NCBI GenBank assembly: GCA_040902195.1
Contig: JBBDXS010000014.1
Coordinates: 259,788 to 323,787, forward strand
Reading direction: 5' to 3'
Length of the DNA: 64,000 nt
From: JBBDXS01 sp040902195
GTDB taxonomy: Bacteria; Chloroflexota; Dehalococcoidia; DSTF01; RBG-16-68-14
Shown here in pieces: positions 8,646 through 17,546 of the stretch (positions are counted from its first letter, which is position 1; every line of letters begins with the position of its first letter). The notes beneath the pieces were generated by a model, which was given only the letters and a program-made list of their open reading frames with translations, did no database searches and was not told the origin of the DNA. The position numbers and the translations under genes were made by a program.

Positions 8646-8651
8646 AGCCCG

Positions 8652-9977
8652 ATGCGCTCTCTGCTCCTACACAGAGCGGCGTTGCTTGGCGGTATCCTGG
8701 CCGCCGCGTTCTGCATCCGCTTGGCATTCACGCTCTGGACCGAGCCCGTTCCTGCGCACTACTCGGACGCGCAGTACTACCAGGCGACCGCGGAAAGCCT
8801 TGCCCGTGGAGACGGCTACAGCGTCAAGTTCGGAGACGATGGCTTCGAACCCGGTAGTGACGCGAGCGAGCTTTGGCCGCCGGGGTACTCGATGTACCTG
8901 GCCGGCTGGTACACAGCTGTTGGGGACGAGCTGTGGGTCGCGCGAGCGGCGAACGTCGTCGCTGGCAGCCTAACAATAGTCCCGATCTTCTTCATCGGCC
9001 GGCGGTTATTCGACGAACGGACCGCCTTGCTGGCCGCCGCGATCGCGGCACTGCTCCCGAGCTTCGTCGTCTGGACGCCGGTGCTCCTCTCTGAAACGCT
9101 GTTTACGTTCCTCTTTGCATGCTGCATCGCTGGAGTGCTGTTCAGCACCAGCGAGCGACGCCTCCAGCCAGCGCTCGTGATCGCGAGCGCTCTCCTCATC
9201 GGCGTCACGGCGCTCGTTCGCGGTCAAGCGCTTGTGCTTGTACCCGTTGCCGCCGTTTGGTGGATGCTCAATCGAGTCGAGGCCAAGGAGATGTTGCGTT
9301 GGGGCGCGACCGCCCTAGTGACCGTCGCGGCCGTGCTCGGCGCGTGGACGGCACGAAATGCGATCGTCATGGACGACCCAACTGTGCTTTCGGCAAACTT
9401 CGGGTACAACCTGCGCATCGGTCACGCCGACTACTCCACGGGCCGCTACATCGTGCCGGGCGATCTTTGGGAGGCGCAGCCCGGCATCACGTTTCAAGAG
9501 CGAGAGATCCTCTTCAATGACCTGGGTAGTAGGCGCGCGATCGACTACGCCGCCTCGCATCCGCTAGATGAGCTGGAGCTGTCGGGCCGCAAAATCATGT
9601 GGCTCTGGCGTCCGGACAGCGACGGCCTGTTTTGGGTGTCCAGTTTCGGCGAAACGCCGCTGCCAGACGGCGCCCGCGAGCCGCTGCGCTGGGCGATCGA
9701 CATCTCGTACCTGGCAGTCGTTGCCTTGGCGCTTGCGGGTCTATCGCGCCTGCGCAGCGCCGCGCTGTGGACGGTTCTCACGCCAATCGCGTTGTGGACC
9801 GTCGCTCACATCGTGTTCTTCGGCGAACCGCGCTACCACCTCCCAATGCTTGCCATGCTCGTGCCGCTGGCGGCGGGCGCAATCGTTTGGGCCATCGGGC
9901 GGCTTGTCGGAGCCCAAGGAAAACGAGGCCGACCGGGAAAGGTCACGGGAGGCCTGAAGGCCTCCCCTACCGGCTAA
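8652..9977 (+). CDS. GT39-type membrane glycosyltransferase
   Basis: 441-residue polytopic membrane protein of the ArnT/PMT-like GT-C group, which transfers a sugar from a polyprenyl-phosphate donor on the outer face of the membrane. The first loop holds the acidic motif YSDAQYY (residues 37-43) and the LWPPGYSMYLAGW motif near residue 77, both typical of this group, followed by about ten hydrophobic segments. The last residues (GGLKASPTG) are encoded by a palindromic repeat at 9947-9970, so the gene's end was probably reshaped by that repeat. Acceptor unknown. Confidence 0.8.
   Translation: MRSLLLHRAALLGGILAAAFCIRLAFTLWTEPVPAHYSDAQYYQATAESLARGDGYSVKFGDDGFEPGSDASELWPPGYSMYLAGWYTAVGDELWVARAANVVAGSLTIVPIFFIGRRLFDERTALLAAAIAALLPSFVVWTPVLLSETLFTFLFACCIAGVLFSTSERRLQPALVIASALLIGVTALVRGQALVLVPVAAVWWMLNRVEAKEMLRWGATALVTVAAVLGAWTARNAIVMDDPTVLSANFGYNLRIGHADYSTGRYIVPGDLWEAQPGITFQEREILFNDLGSRRAIDYAASHPLDELELSGRKIMWLWRPDSDGLFWVSSFGETPLPDGAREPLRWAIDISYLAVVALALAGLSRLRSAALWTVLTPIALWTVAHIVFFGEPRYHLPMLAMLVPLAAGAIVWAIGRLVGAQGKRGRPGKVTGGLKASPTG
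9947..9970. repeat. Palindrome with CTGAAG core and CCCCTAC tail
   Basis: GGGAGGCCT and AGGCCTCCC flank a GA loop and are followed by CTAC. It has the same plan as repeats at 14350, 36936 and 54637 but a different stem sequence. It lies inside the 3' end of the glycosyltransferase reading frame. Confidence 0.8.
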
Positions 9978-10009
9978 CACCGGCGTTTCGGTGCATGGGA
10001 GCCTGCCCA

Positions 10010-11500
10010 CTACTCCAACCGGACGTACCGCCGTGCCGAGTAGTCGTACTGCAGCACGCACTTGTTCGTGATGAACGCGGCGAGCGCCGGCACGTCTTCG
10101 ACAACCGCCGCGTTGACGTGATCGTAGTAGAGGTTGATCGCGGCCGGCGTGTGCTGGCCGTAGAGATCGAAGTACGGCGGCCTGACGACATACACGAAGC
10201 TATCGCGAGGCAGGGGTCCGCAGAGACTGCGGACGCTATCGATCATCTGCTCGTTGGCTTGCCCCTGCAAGGCGAACCAAGATTGCTGATCGCGCGTGCG
10301 CATCGGCGTGACGGCTAGCGCAAGAAGGAAGGCGGCCGCCAGCGCCGCGAAGGCGGTCATCTGCATCGAACGTGGCGCCTGCCGTGCCAGCGTGGCCGCG
10401 CCCAGTACAACGAACGCGACGAACGGCAGCGCAGCGAGGTACGTGTATCGCAGCTCGATCCACTCGTCGAAGCCGGTGAAGGGGGCCAGAGCCGCAATCG
10501 TCCAGACGAACAGGAACCCCAACACTCGCTGCCGCTGCAACACACTGAACGTGCCGGCCAGCAGGAACAGAGCGGCCAGCACTTCGCGCGCGTGGAGGAA
10601 GTCGCCGGGCCGGTACGGCAGCACCAGCCATTCGAGGTAGCGCCAGAGATTCCGAGGCATGTGCCAGCCAATCGAGTTGAGTCGCTGCGGCACCAGCAGC
10701 TCGGCCAGCTCCATCGCCACGCCAAACGCGACGATCATCGTGATCGGCGCGCTGAGTGATGAGAGGAGTTGCCGGCGTGTTCGATGGATGTCGGCGGCCG
10801 GGATCGCGACGAGCACCGCCGGCAGAAGCACGGCGAGAATCATGGTCGATTCCTTGGTAAGCAGCGCGAAGAACGTAAGCACGAACGTCGCCGCCGCGTA
10901 CCCGGGCCGGTGGACCCGATCGGTAAGGTACTTCGTATAGCAGAGCAGCGCTGCCAGCATGAGCGCGTAGCCGAACAGCTCCGAGACCTGAGCGACCCAC
11001 GACACCGCGAAGTCGTACGTTGGCGCTACGACGAACAGCAGGCCGATAGCAGCCGCGACGATGGACGACTTGGTGAGCCGCCACATGAGCAATACGGCAA
11101 GCGCGCCAACTGCTCCGTGCAGCCCGATGTTGACGGCGTGGAACGGTTGGGCGTGAAGACCGAACGGCTTGAACGCATAGAAGTAGATGTCGATGAGCGG
11201 CCGCCAAAACGGAGAAGCCTCGTCGAAGGGCTCTCCTCTCGTGAACGTAAACGCGCGGACCATCCCGCCCAGAAACGAGTGGTTGCGGACCGCGCGCAGG
11301 AAGAAGTAGTCGTCAAAGGCAAAGAAGCCGTTAACGCCAGGCCAGTAGACCGCAACGGATAGGACGAGGCAGGCGCTCATTGCAACGCCCACGAAGATGG
11401 CGTCGCGGTGGCCCACAGCCCATCGACGCGCGCGCAGGAGGCTCGAGTCCGAGGTAGACGAACGAAGGCCGCCCGCTGTACTTGTCAGCCGTTCCGCCAT
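10010..11500 (-). CDS. Polytopic membrane protein, O-mannosyltransferase/GT-C-like
   Basis: 496 residues with about 11 hydrophobic segments. The first external loop contains FFAFDDYFFLRAVRNHSF, with the paired acidic residues expected of GT-C enzymes, followed by PFWRPLIDIYFYAFKPFG, a pattern seen in TMTC/PMT-like proteins; the C-terminus (from about residue 390) is a soluble domain. The ATG at 11500 has a strong ribosome site (AGGAGGCGGCG); the open frame extends further upstream but only across the neighbouring MBL gene. It follows that gene by 22 nt on the same strand. Sugar and acceptor unknown. Confidence 0.7.
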   Translation of the reverse strand: MAERLTSTAGGLRSSTSDSSLLRARRWAVGHRDAIFVGVAMSACLVLSVAVYWPGVNGFFAFDDYFFLRAVRNHSFLGGMVRAFTFTRGEPFDEASPFWRPLIDIYFYAFKPFGLHAQPFHAVNIGLHGAVGALAVLLMWRLTKSSIVAAAIGLLFVVAPTYDFAVSWVAQVSELFGYALMLAALLCYTKYLTDRVHRPGYAAATFVLTFFALLTKESTMILAVLLPAVLVAIPAADIHRTRRQLLSSLSAPITMIVAFGVAMELAELLVPQRLNSIGWHMPRNLWRYLEWLVLPYRPGDFLHAREVLAALFLLAGTFSVLQRQRVLGFLFVWTIAALAPFTGFDEWIELRYTYLAALPFVAFVVLGAATLARQAPRSMQMTAFAALAAAFLLALAVTPMRTRDQQSWFALQGQANEQMIDSVRSLCGPLPRDSFVYVVRPPYFDLYGQHTPAAINLYYDHVNAAVVEDVPALAAFITNKCVLQYDYSARRYVRLE

Positions 11501-11522
11501 CGCCGCCTCCTGCGACGCGCCC

Positions 11523-12191
11523 CTACCCCTGCCGCCGCTTCGAGAGCTCTTGCAGCACGAAGGGATTCGTCTGCCGCTCGGCGTCGATGCGCGTCTCCTG
11601 CATGTGGCCCGGCAGCACGATGGTGTCGTCCGGCAGCGTGAGCAGCTTGTCGATGATACTCGCCATCTCCTGGTCGTAGTTGCCGCCGGGCAGGTCCGTG
11701 CGGCCAATCGAGCCGCGGAACAGCGTGTCGCCGCTGAAGAGCATGCCCTCCGTGTAGAACGAGACGCTCCCCTGCGTGTGGCCCGGCGTGTAGATCACCT
11801 TCAGCTTCAGGCCCGCCACCTCCACCTCGTCGCCGTCGTTGAGGAGGAAGTCCGGCTCGGGCGGCGGCGGCGCGGGCTGGCCGAGCATACGCGTCGCGTG
11901 CTCGCCGGCCATCCGCGCCAGCTCCACGTCGCCGGGGTGGAGGAGGAACGTCGCGTTCGTCGCGTCCTTCACGCCGCGGGCGCCGAGGATGTGGTCGATG
12001 TGCGCGTGCGAGTTGGCGATTTTCTTGATCGAGACGCCCATGTCGCGCGCGAGAGCGAGGATGTCCTCCGCCTGGTCGCCCGGATCGATGCAGATCGCCT
12101 CGCCGGTGCGGCGGTTGCCGACGACCCAGCAGTTCTCCGCAAACACACCTACGACGATCCCGCGCACCATCAGCTCGTTAGGGTCGGGCAT
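11523..12191 (-). CDS. MBL-fold metallo-hydrolase (glyoxalase II-like)
   Basis: 222-residue metallo-beta-lactamase fold protein. The binuclear zinc motif is SHAHIDHILG (H-x-H-x-D-H), followed by LLHPGDVELA, VIYTPGHTQGSVSFY and LFSGDTLFRGSIGRTDLPGG, the usual order of glyoxalase II-type hydrolases. Probably hydrolyses a thioester such as S-lactoylglutathione-like compounds, but substrate cannot be set from sequence. It is the first gene of a two-gene minus-strand unit with the membrane protein. Confidence 0.88.
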   Translation of the reverse strand: MPDPNELMVRGIVVGVFAENCWVVGNRRTGEAICIDPGDQAEDILALARDMGVSIKKIANSHAHIDHILGARGVKDATNATFLLHPGDVELARMAGEHATRMLGQPAPPPPEPDFLLNDGDEVEVAGLKLKVIYTPGHTQGSVSFYTEGMLFSGDTLFRGSIGRTDLPGGNYDQEMASIIDKLLTLPDDTIVLPGHMQETRIDAERQTNPFVLQELSKRRQG

Positions 12192-12210
12192 GGCGGCATG
12201 GTAGCACGGG

Positions 12211-12285
12211 GGAAGAACCTTAGAACCTAGAACCTTTGAACCTCGAAGGGCGATCTCGTGGTTCCGTGGTTCCCTGGTTCTGGGG
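12211..12285. repeat. Degenerate run of GAACCT / GGTTCC words
   Basis: Repeated AGAACCT, TAGAACCT, TTGAACCT on the left are followed by GTGGTTCC, GTGGTTCCC, TGGTTCTGG on the right, so the halves are roughly inverted. Similar word runs occur at 44190-44215, 51479-51513 and 33838-33890. Function unknown. Confidence 0.5.
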
Positions 12286-12351
12286 GCGGGGCTGTGGAGG
12301 ATGGGAAGCGCTTGCTACACTGCCGCACAACACGCAGGAAGCGAGCGCCTC

Positions 12352-12747
12352 ATGGCCCGGATGTTCTCCCTGGACGAAGCGAATGCGCTGATCCCGCGCA
12401 TGAGCGAGATCGTGCGCGAGATGCAGGACAAGAAGCCCGAGGTCGATAGCCTGCGCGGCGAGCTGGGCGACATGACCGAGACAGCCTCCGGCAACGGCCA
12501 CCTGGTCGAGGGCGACATGCGGGAGAAGCGGCGGCGCGCCCAGATCCTCGTCGAGCGGCTGAACGCGCTGCTCGAGGAGCTGAGCGGCATCGGCTGCGAG
12601 CTGAAGGGCGTCGAAGAGGGGCTGATCGACTTTCCCACGACGCGCGAAGGCCGCACCGTCTACCTCTGCTGGAAGCTCGGCGAAGAGCGCATCGAGTTCT
12701 GGCACGAGCTCGACACGGGGTTCGCGGGGCGCCAGCCGCTCTCGTGA
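12352..12747 (+). CDS. DUF2203 family protein
   Basis: 131-residue cytoplasmic protein. It begins MARMFSLDEANALIPRMSEIV, the typical start of DUF2203, contains a charged helical middle (residues 25-85, probable coiled coil) and ends in a domain with REGRTVYLCWKLGEERIEFWHELDTGFAGRQPL, the family's conserved end. AGGAAGCG lies upstream of the ATG, and TACACT at 12316-12321 is a plausible -10 box. The function of the family is not known. It overlaps the next gene by 4 nt. Confidence 0.82.
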   Translation: MARMFSLDEANALIPRMSEIVREMQDKKPEVDSLRGELGDMTETASGNGHLVEGDMREKRRRAQILVERLNALLEELSGIGCELKGVEEGLIDFPTTREGRTVYLCWKLGEERIEFWHELDTGFAGRQPLS

Positions 12748-13544
12748 GCGAAGAGCGGCTCGGCTTCGACAACGTCCCGGAGATCTACGACCGCGCCCGG
12801 CCCTCGTACCCGGCCGCGCTGTTCGAAGACCTGCTGACGTATCTCGATGCGCCGCCAGGCCAGGTCGTGCGCGCGGTCGAGATCGGGCCGGGCACCGGCA
12901 AAGCGACGGCGTCGTTGCTCGAACGCAGCGTCGAGGTGACGGCGGTCGAGATCGGCGTGAACCTCGCGGCGTTCCTGCGGAAGAAGCTTCCGGACGAGCG
13001 CCTGACCGTGATCAACGCCGCCTACGAGGACATCGCGCTCGAACCTGCGAGCTACGACCTCGTCGTATCCGCGACGGCCTTCCACTGGGTCGATCCCGCC
13101 GTGCGGCTCCGCAAGTCCCACGAGGCGCTACGAGCCGCCGGAGCGATCGCGATCATCGAGACGAACCAGATCGCGTCGGACGCCGACCGCGGCTTCTTCA
13201 AACCCATGCATCAGATCATCCTGAAGCACAGCCCCGGCGAGAAGTGGGACGATCCGCCCAGCGACGACGTCACGCCCGCAATCTACGACGAGCTGCTCGC
13301 GAGCGAGCTGTTCGCCGGCGTAGAGCTGCGTCGCTATCGATGGGACCAGACGTACTCGACGGCGCAGTACGCCGACCTCACGCGGTCCTTCGGCGGCACA
13401 CAGGCGATGGAGCACGACGCGGCAGAGTCGATGGTCGCGGAGATCTGCGACCTCGTCGACCGCGAGTTCGGCGGCTCCGTGACGCGGCCGCTCGTCATGA
13501 CGCTGACGCTGGGGCGCAAGCGGAGCGACGATAGCAGCGCCTAG
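12744..13544 (+). CDS. Class I SAM-dependent methyltransferase
   Basis: 266 residues. Motif I is AVEIGPGTGKAT (about residues 45-56); motif II-like VTAVEIGVNLAAFLR and motif IV YDLVVSATAFHWVDP follow in order. The AFHWVDP signature is typical of the methyltransferase_11/25 group acting on small molecules. The GTG start overlaps the DUF2203 stop (GTGA), indicating coupling. Substrate unknown. Confidence 0.85.
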   Translation: MSEERLGFDNVPEIYDRARPSYPAALFEDLLTYLDAPPGQVVRAVEIGPGTGKATASLLERSVEVTAVEIGVNLAAFLRKKLPDERLTVINAAYEDIALEPASYDLVVSATAFHWVDPAVRLRKSHEALRAAGAIAIIETNQIASDADRGFFKPMHQIILKHSPGEKWDDPPSDDVTPAIYDELLASELFAGVELRRYRWDQTYSTAQYADLTRSFGGTQAMEHDAAESMVAEICDLVDREFGGSVTRPLVMTLTLGRKRSDDSSA

Positions 13545-13715
13545 CGCCGCCGCCTGGAACGTTTGGACAGCCCTGGATAACGAGTCAATACGCCGGGTCT
13601 ATTGCAGTTAGGCTCTCGCCTGGGTAAGCTCGGCAGTAGTTGTGAAACGTGTTACACTAGCGAGGCTGGCCGCGGGAGACGCCGGCAGGTGTTTGGGAGG
13701 GAGTCAGAGACGGAT

Positions 13716-14228
13716 ATGGATCGTACCCTAACCGATTTGAGGCTCCGTCGAGAGACGATCGCCGACATGGTGGGCGGCGAGCCCGTCTATCGCGCCGAGG
13801 CCCTCGTGGCGACGACGACAAAGGCTCCGGAGTTCATCGATATCACCGACGAGGTCCAGAGCATCGTGGCGGATTCCGGCGTCCGGCACGGCCAGGCGGC
13901 TATCTTCTCCTGCCATACGACAGCGGCGATCCGGGTGAACGAGAACGAGCCGCTCCTGCTCCAGGACATGGCCCGTCTGCTCCACGAGATCGCGCCCCTC
14001 CACGGCGAGTACGAGCACAATGACTTCACGCGCCGCACCGTCAATATGGAAGAGGACGAGTGCGCGAACGGCCACGCTCATTGCCAGCACCTCTTCCTTA
14101 GCACGAGCGAGACGGTGCCAATCCTGGACGGGCGGATGACGCTCGGCACGTGGCAGCGCATCTTCCTGATCGAGCTGGACCGCCCGCGCGACCGGAAGGT
14201 GCTCGTCAGCATCGTCGGCGTTAAGTAG
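13716..14228 (+). CDS. YjbQ family protein (secondary thiamine-phosphate synthase enzyme family)
   Basis: 170 residues, slightly longer than the usual 130-140 because of an N-terminal extension. The conserved core has SCHTTAAIRVNENEPLLLQDM and GHAHCQHLFLSTSETVPILDGRM, then GTWQRIFLIELDRPRDRKVLVSIVG, the family signature with conserved histidines. The ATG at 13716 was chosen because the core begins soon after; GGGAGGGAG lies 15 nt upstream, and TACACT at 13653-13658 may be the -10 box. Physiological role is poorly known. Confidence 0.85.
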   Translation: MDRTLTDLRLRRETIADMVGGEPVYRAEALVATTTKAPEFIDITDEVQSIVADSGVRHGQAAIFSCHTTAAIRVNENEPLLLQDMARLLHEIAPLHGEYEHNDFTRRTVNMEEDECANGHAHCQHLFLSTSETVPILDGRMTLGTWQRIFLIELDRPRDRKVLVSIVGVK

Positions 14229-14259
14229 ACCTCAAGCAAGCAACGTTCTCTAGGATAGT

Positions 14260-14758
14260 TCGAGGCTCGAAGTTCGATGTTCGAGGGTGCTTGGGGGTGC
14301 GCCTCGGACGAGAGTGCGAGCCGATTGTAGTGCGTGCGCGCGCAGCGGGAGGGCTGAAGCCCTCCCCTACACGACAATCGAGGCTCGAAGTTCGATGTTT
14401 GGGGGTGGCGGCTGTTCTGTCTCGAACGGGATCAGGAGCAGACGGAAGCAGTGACGTTGCGGGAGGGCTGAAGCCCTCCCCTACACGACAATCGAGGCTG
14501 GAAGTTCGATGTTCGAGGGTGCTTGGGGGTGCGCCTCGGACGAGAGTGCGAGCCGATTGTAGTGCGTGCGCGCGCAGCGGGAGGGCTGAAGCCCTCCCCT
14601 ACACGACAATCGAGGCTGGAAGTTCGATGTTCGAGGGTGCTTGGGGGTGCGCCTCGGACGAGAGTGCGAGCCGATTGTAGTGCGTGCGCGCGCAGCGGGA
14701 GGGCTGAAGCCCTCCCCTACACGACAATCGAGGCTCGAAGTTCGATGTTCGAGGGTGC
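14260..14758. repeat. Tandem array of a 118-bp repeat, four copies plus a partial fifth
   Basis: Units start at 14260, 14378, 14492, 14610 and 14728 with TCGAGGCTCGAAGTTCGATG or a one-base variant. Units 1, 3 and 4 are 118 bp and nearly identical; unit 2 is 114 bp and its middle is unrelated. Every full unit ends with the hairpin GGGAGGGCT-GA-AGCCCTCCC and CTACACGACAA. The partial fifth copy stops after 31 bp. No reading frame runs through it plausibly. Confidence 0.92.
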
Positions 14759-14810
14759 ATTGTGTTCTCTTGGTGGCGGACGGGTAAAGAGCGGCGGAGA
14801 GTGGAGCGAG

Positions 14811-14834
14811 ATCCTTCGCTGCGCTCAGGATGAC
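14811..14834. repeat. ATCCTTCGCTGCGCTCAGGATGAC-type intergenic repeat
   Basis: The element ATCCTTCGCT-GCGCTCAGGAT is an imperfect inverted repeat also found at 30189-30213. On the minus strand its TGA (14825-14827) is the stop codon of the transporter ATPase gene. Confidence 0.7.
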
Positions 14835-15928
14835 GAGGTCGATGGCGCGCTCGATCGTGGAATGAGATGGACGGCCGTCGCCTTGAACGACGCGACGACA
14901 GGCGAACCCTCAGCGAGGTCAAGCTCTTCCAACGAGCGGCGCGTGATGCTCGCGATGAGCCGGAAGCCGCAGTCGATCTCGACGCGCACCTCCGCGCCCG
15001 CGCGCGTAACGCGACGGACCGTACCGCGGAGGTGATTGCGCGCGCTGTCCGTGACATCGATGCTGCCCGGCGTAAGGACAACGTCCTCGGGCCGCAGGCA
15101 GACGAGCGCCTCGGCAGCCGCGAAGCCGCCGGCGGCCGCCTCGACCTGCGCATCGCCGACCTGGAGCACCACGATGCCGTCGGCCGCGCGCACGACATGC
15201 CCCGGCGCAACGGTCTCGACGCCGACGTAAGCTGCGACCGTCTCGTCGGCGGGGCTCGCGAACACCTCGACCGTCAGGCCGGCCTGGCGCAAGCGGCCCT
15301 CCGCGATGATCGCGACGCGCGTCGCCAGACGCGCCGCCTCGTCCCGGTCGTGCGTGACGAAGACAGCCGTCACGCCGGTCTCATGAAGCACACTCGCCAG
15401 CTCATCGAGCAGCGACTCGCGCGTCGGCTGATCGAGCGCGGAGAACGGCTCATCGAGGAGCAGCACCTCCGGCTCGAGCGCGAAGGCGCGAGCGAGCGAG
15501 ACGCGCTGCGCCTCGCCGCCCGAGAGCTTGCGCGCCGAACGCGGCGCGAGGGCAGCGATACCGAAGCGCGCGAGCCAGCGACGCGTGCGCTCGTGTCGAT
15601 CGCGGCGCGGCACGCCTCGCAGCGCGAGACCCAGCTCCGCGTTCGAGAGCACGGAGCGGTCGAGCAGCAGCGACTCCTGAAAGACCGCCGCCATGCGCCG
15701 GCGCAGCGCGAGCTCCCGTCCCGCGACGGGCTCGCCTTCGAAAAGCACGTCGCCCCGCGCCGGCCGTTCGAGCAGGCCGAGGACGTGGAGCAGCGTGCTC
15801 TTGCCCGCGCCGTTCGGGCCGAGCACGCCGAGCACCTCGCCCGGGAGCACGTCAAGCTGCTCGACGCGGAGGACCTCCGCGTCGCCGCGGCGGACGATGA
15901 CGTCTCGCAGCGAGAGCTTGGCTGTCAC
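14825..15928 (-). CDS. Tungstate/molybdate ABC transporter ATP-binding protein
   Basis: 367 residues. Walker A GPNGAGKST (37-45), signature LSGGEAQRVSLARAF, Walker B LLLDEPFSALD and the H-loop VTHDRDEA are all intact. A C-terminal TOBE-like domain (about residues 290-355, RNHLRGTVRRVTRAGAEVRV) is typical of oxyanion importers. The GTG at 15928 overlaps the permease stop. The last residues and stop lie in an intergenic repeat. Energises uptake together with the two genes before it. Confidence 0.88.
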   Translation of the reverse strand: MTAKLSLRDVIVRRGDAEVLRVEQLDVLPGEVLGVLGPNGAGKSTLLHVLGLLERPARGDVLFEGEPVAGRELALRRRMAAVFQESLLLDRSVLSNAELGLALRGVPRRDRHERTRRWLARFGIAALAPRSARKLSGGEAQRVSLARAFALEPEVLLLDEPFSALDQPTRESLLDELASVLHETGVTAVFVTHDRDEAARLATRVAIIAEGRLRQAGLTVEVFASPADETVAAYVGVETVAPGHVVRAADGIVVLQVGDAQVEAAAGGFAAAEALVCLRPEDVVLTPGSIDVTDSARNHLRGTVRRVTRAGAEVRVEIDCGFRLIASITRRSLEELDLAEGSPVVASFKATAVHLIPRSSAPSTSSS

Positions 15929-16623
15929 GAGCGCCGCTCGCGCTGCTGGACGGTGGTCAGGACACCCACGACGAGCAGGATGAGGACGAGCAGGATGAAC
16001 GACAGCGCCATCGCGACGTCCAGATTGCCCTTGGAGACTTCCAGGACAACCGCCGTCGTGAGGACGCGCGTATCCCCCGCGAGGTTGCCTCCCACCATGA
16101 GGGACGCACCGACCTCCGAGACCGCGGCGCCGAAGCCCGCCATGATCGCCGCGAAGAGCGGCAGACGCGCCTCGATGAGGACGAGCCAGAGCATCTGGAG
16201 GCGCGAGGCGCCGAGCGCGTAGAGCTGCGGGCGCAGGCGCGGCGGCAGCGCGCCGAGCGCGGCGAGCGAGAAGCCGGTGACGAGCGGCGTCGCGATGACG
16301 ACCTGCGCGATGATCATGGCGCCCGGCGTGTAGATGAGGTGGAGCTGCCCGAACGGCCCGCTGCGCCACAACATGACTGCGACGATGAGCCCGACGACGA
16401 CGGGAGGCAGGCCCATGCCGGTGTTCACGAGCGTGACGGCGAGGTTGCGCCCCGGAAAGCGCCGGAACGCCAGCAGCGCGCCGGCGCCAATGCCGAGCAC
16501 AAGCGCGATCGCCGTGGCGGAGCCAGAGATGTACAGCGAGCGAAACGTGATCTCCCAGACGCCCTCGTCGCCGGTGATGAGGATGCGCACGGCTTCGCGG
16601 ATGCCGTCCCAGACCAGATCCAT
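15925..16623 (-). CDS. Tungstate/molybdate ABC transporter permease (TupB-like)
   Basis: 232-residue integral membrane protein with five to six hydrophobic segments and the cytoplasmic EAA-like loop (about residues 155-175, ALGASRLQMLWLVLIEARLPL) that contacts the ATPase. The ATG at 16623 is preceded by AAAGGAG with 10-nt spacing; an ATG 30 nt upstream has no such site. It lies 50 nt after the binding-protein gene. Resembles TupB, the permease of high-affinity tungstate uptake. Confidence 0.86.
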   Translation of the reverse strand: MDLVWDGIREAVRILITGDEGVWEITFRSLYISGSATAIALVLGIGAGALLAFRRFPGRNLAVTLVNTGMGLPPVVVGLIVAVMLWRSGPFGQLHLIYTPGAMIIAQVVIATPLVTGFSLAALGALPPRLRPQLYALGASRLQMLWLVLIEARLPLFAAIMAGFGAAVSEVGASLMVGGNLAGDTRVLTTAVVLEVSKGNLDVAMALSFILLVLILLVVGVLTTVQQRERRS

Positions 16624-16673
16624 GTCAGTGTGCTCCTTTCGGAGGGATCGCAAGCATGATACGGGACGCGACG

Positions 16674-17546
16674 CTAGGAGCCCGGCTCCGGCTTACCGGC
16701 GTCCGGCACGAAGAGCGGCTCGCCGTAGTCGTCGACACCGAACTCACCGATCGTCGCCTGCGTATCGGACGCGACCATGAAACCGACGAAGTCGGCGGCG
16801 CCCTGGTCGTTCAGGTCGTCGAAGTTGTCGGGATTGACCTGGATCACGTGATAGATATTGAGCAACCTCGCATCGCCCTCACCGAGGACCTCGAGGTCGA
16901 GGCTGTCCTGCGTGGCGAGGAACGTCGCGCGGTCCGAGAGCGTGTAGCCGTTCTTCTGGTTCGCGACCTGGAGCGTTGCGCCCATGCCTTGCCCCGTCTC
17001 CTCGTACCAGGACTGGCCTGCCGGATCGATGCCCGCCGCCTCCCAGACCTGCAGCTCGCGGGCGTTCGTGCCGGAGTCGTCGCCGCGGCTGATGAAGGGA
17101 GCGCCCGCCTCCGCGATCGCAGCGAAGGCGCCGGCGGCGGTCGACGCGTCCGCAACGCCGGCCGGGTCGTCCGCGGGGCCGACGATGACGAAGTCGTTGT
17201 GCATGACAGGCTGGCGGTTGATGCCGTCGCCGGCGTCCATGAAATCCTGCTCCGCGCCGGGCGAGTGGACGAGCAGCACGTCGGCGTCGCCGCGCTCGCC
17301 CATGGCGAGCGCCTCGCCGCTGCCGACGGCGATCACCTTGACGTTGTAGTCGTACTGGTCCTCGAACTGTGGCACGAGGACGTCGAGCAGACCACTGTCC
17401 TGCGTGCTCGTCGTCGTCGCGAGGATCAACTCGTCCTTGCTGCTGCCGCAGGCGCCCGCCAGGAGCAGCAACGCCAACGCGACAAGCAGCACTGTGCCAC
17501 GATATGTCCGTGCCAGCATATCGCGGCCAAACAAAAGACTAGTCAT
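16674..17546 (-). CDS. Tungstate/molybdate-binding lipoprotein (TupA-like)
   Basis: 290 residues. A hydrophobic signal segment ends in the lipobox LAGAC (about residue 33), so it is membrane-anchored on the outside. The mature protein begins ILATTTSTQDSGLLDVL, the ligand-site signature of TupA, and includes VGSGEALAMGERGDADVLLVH and FISRGDDSGTNARE. The ATG at 17546 has GAGGTG upstream and overlaps the regulator gene by 8 nt; the later ATG at 17519 has no ribosome site. TupA-type sequence favours tungstate, but molybdate is possible. Confidence 0.88.
   Translation of the reverse strand: MTSLLFGRDMLARTYRGTVLLVALALLLLAGACGSSKDELILATTTSTQDSGLLDVLVPQFEDQYDYNVKVIAVGSGEALAMGERGDADVLLVHSPGAEQDFMDAGDGINRQPVMHNDFVIVGPADDPAGVADASTAAGAFAAIAEAGAPFISRGDDSGTNARELQVWEAAGIDPAGQSWYEETGQGMGATLQVANQKNGYTLSDRATFLATQDSLDLEVLGEGDARLLNIYHVIQVNPDNFDDLNDQGAADFVGFMVASDTQATIGEFGVDDYGEPLFVPDAGKPEPGS

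Larger units (their letters stand above)
8012..8651. other. 640-nt intergenic region, no supported gene
   Basis: No coding signal stands out on either strand. It holds a short run of CGCTGGT words (8013-8048), an unusually AT-rich stretch at 8134-8220, a CCCTCGGGATGACAGCG-type element near 8290, a CCCTGCCGCTGGCGAGAGGCGAGGG-like degenerate hairpin near 8350, and the 28-nt perfect palindrome at 8597-8624. The promoter of the next gene lies at its end. Confidence 0.6.

Noticed and set aside
8231..8647. 138-codon plus-strand reading frame in the intergenic region
   Set aside because: It runs through several intergenic repeats, including the palindrome at 8597, and its translation is low complexity with no recognisable fold.
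14260..14758. Possible CRISPR array
   Set aside because: Units are 118 bp, directly abutting and nearly identical throughout, with no short repeats separated by unique spacers and no cas genes nearby.
14291..15035. Open frames across the tandem repeat
   Set aside because: They are repeats of the 118-bp unit read as protein and have no ribosome site or homology that I can see.
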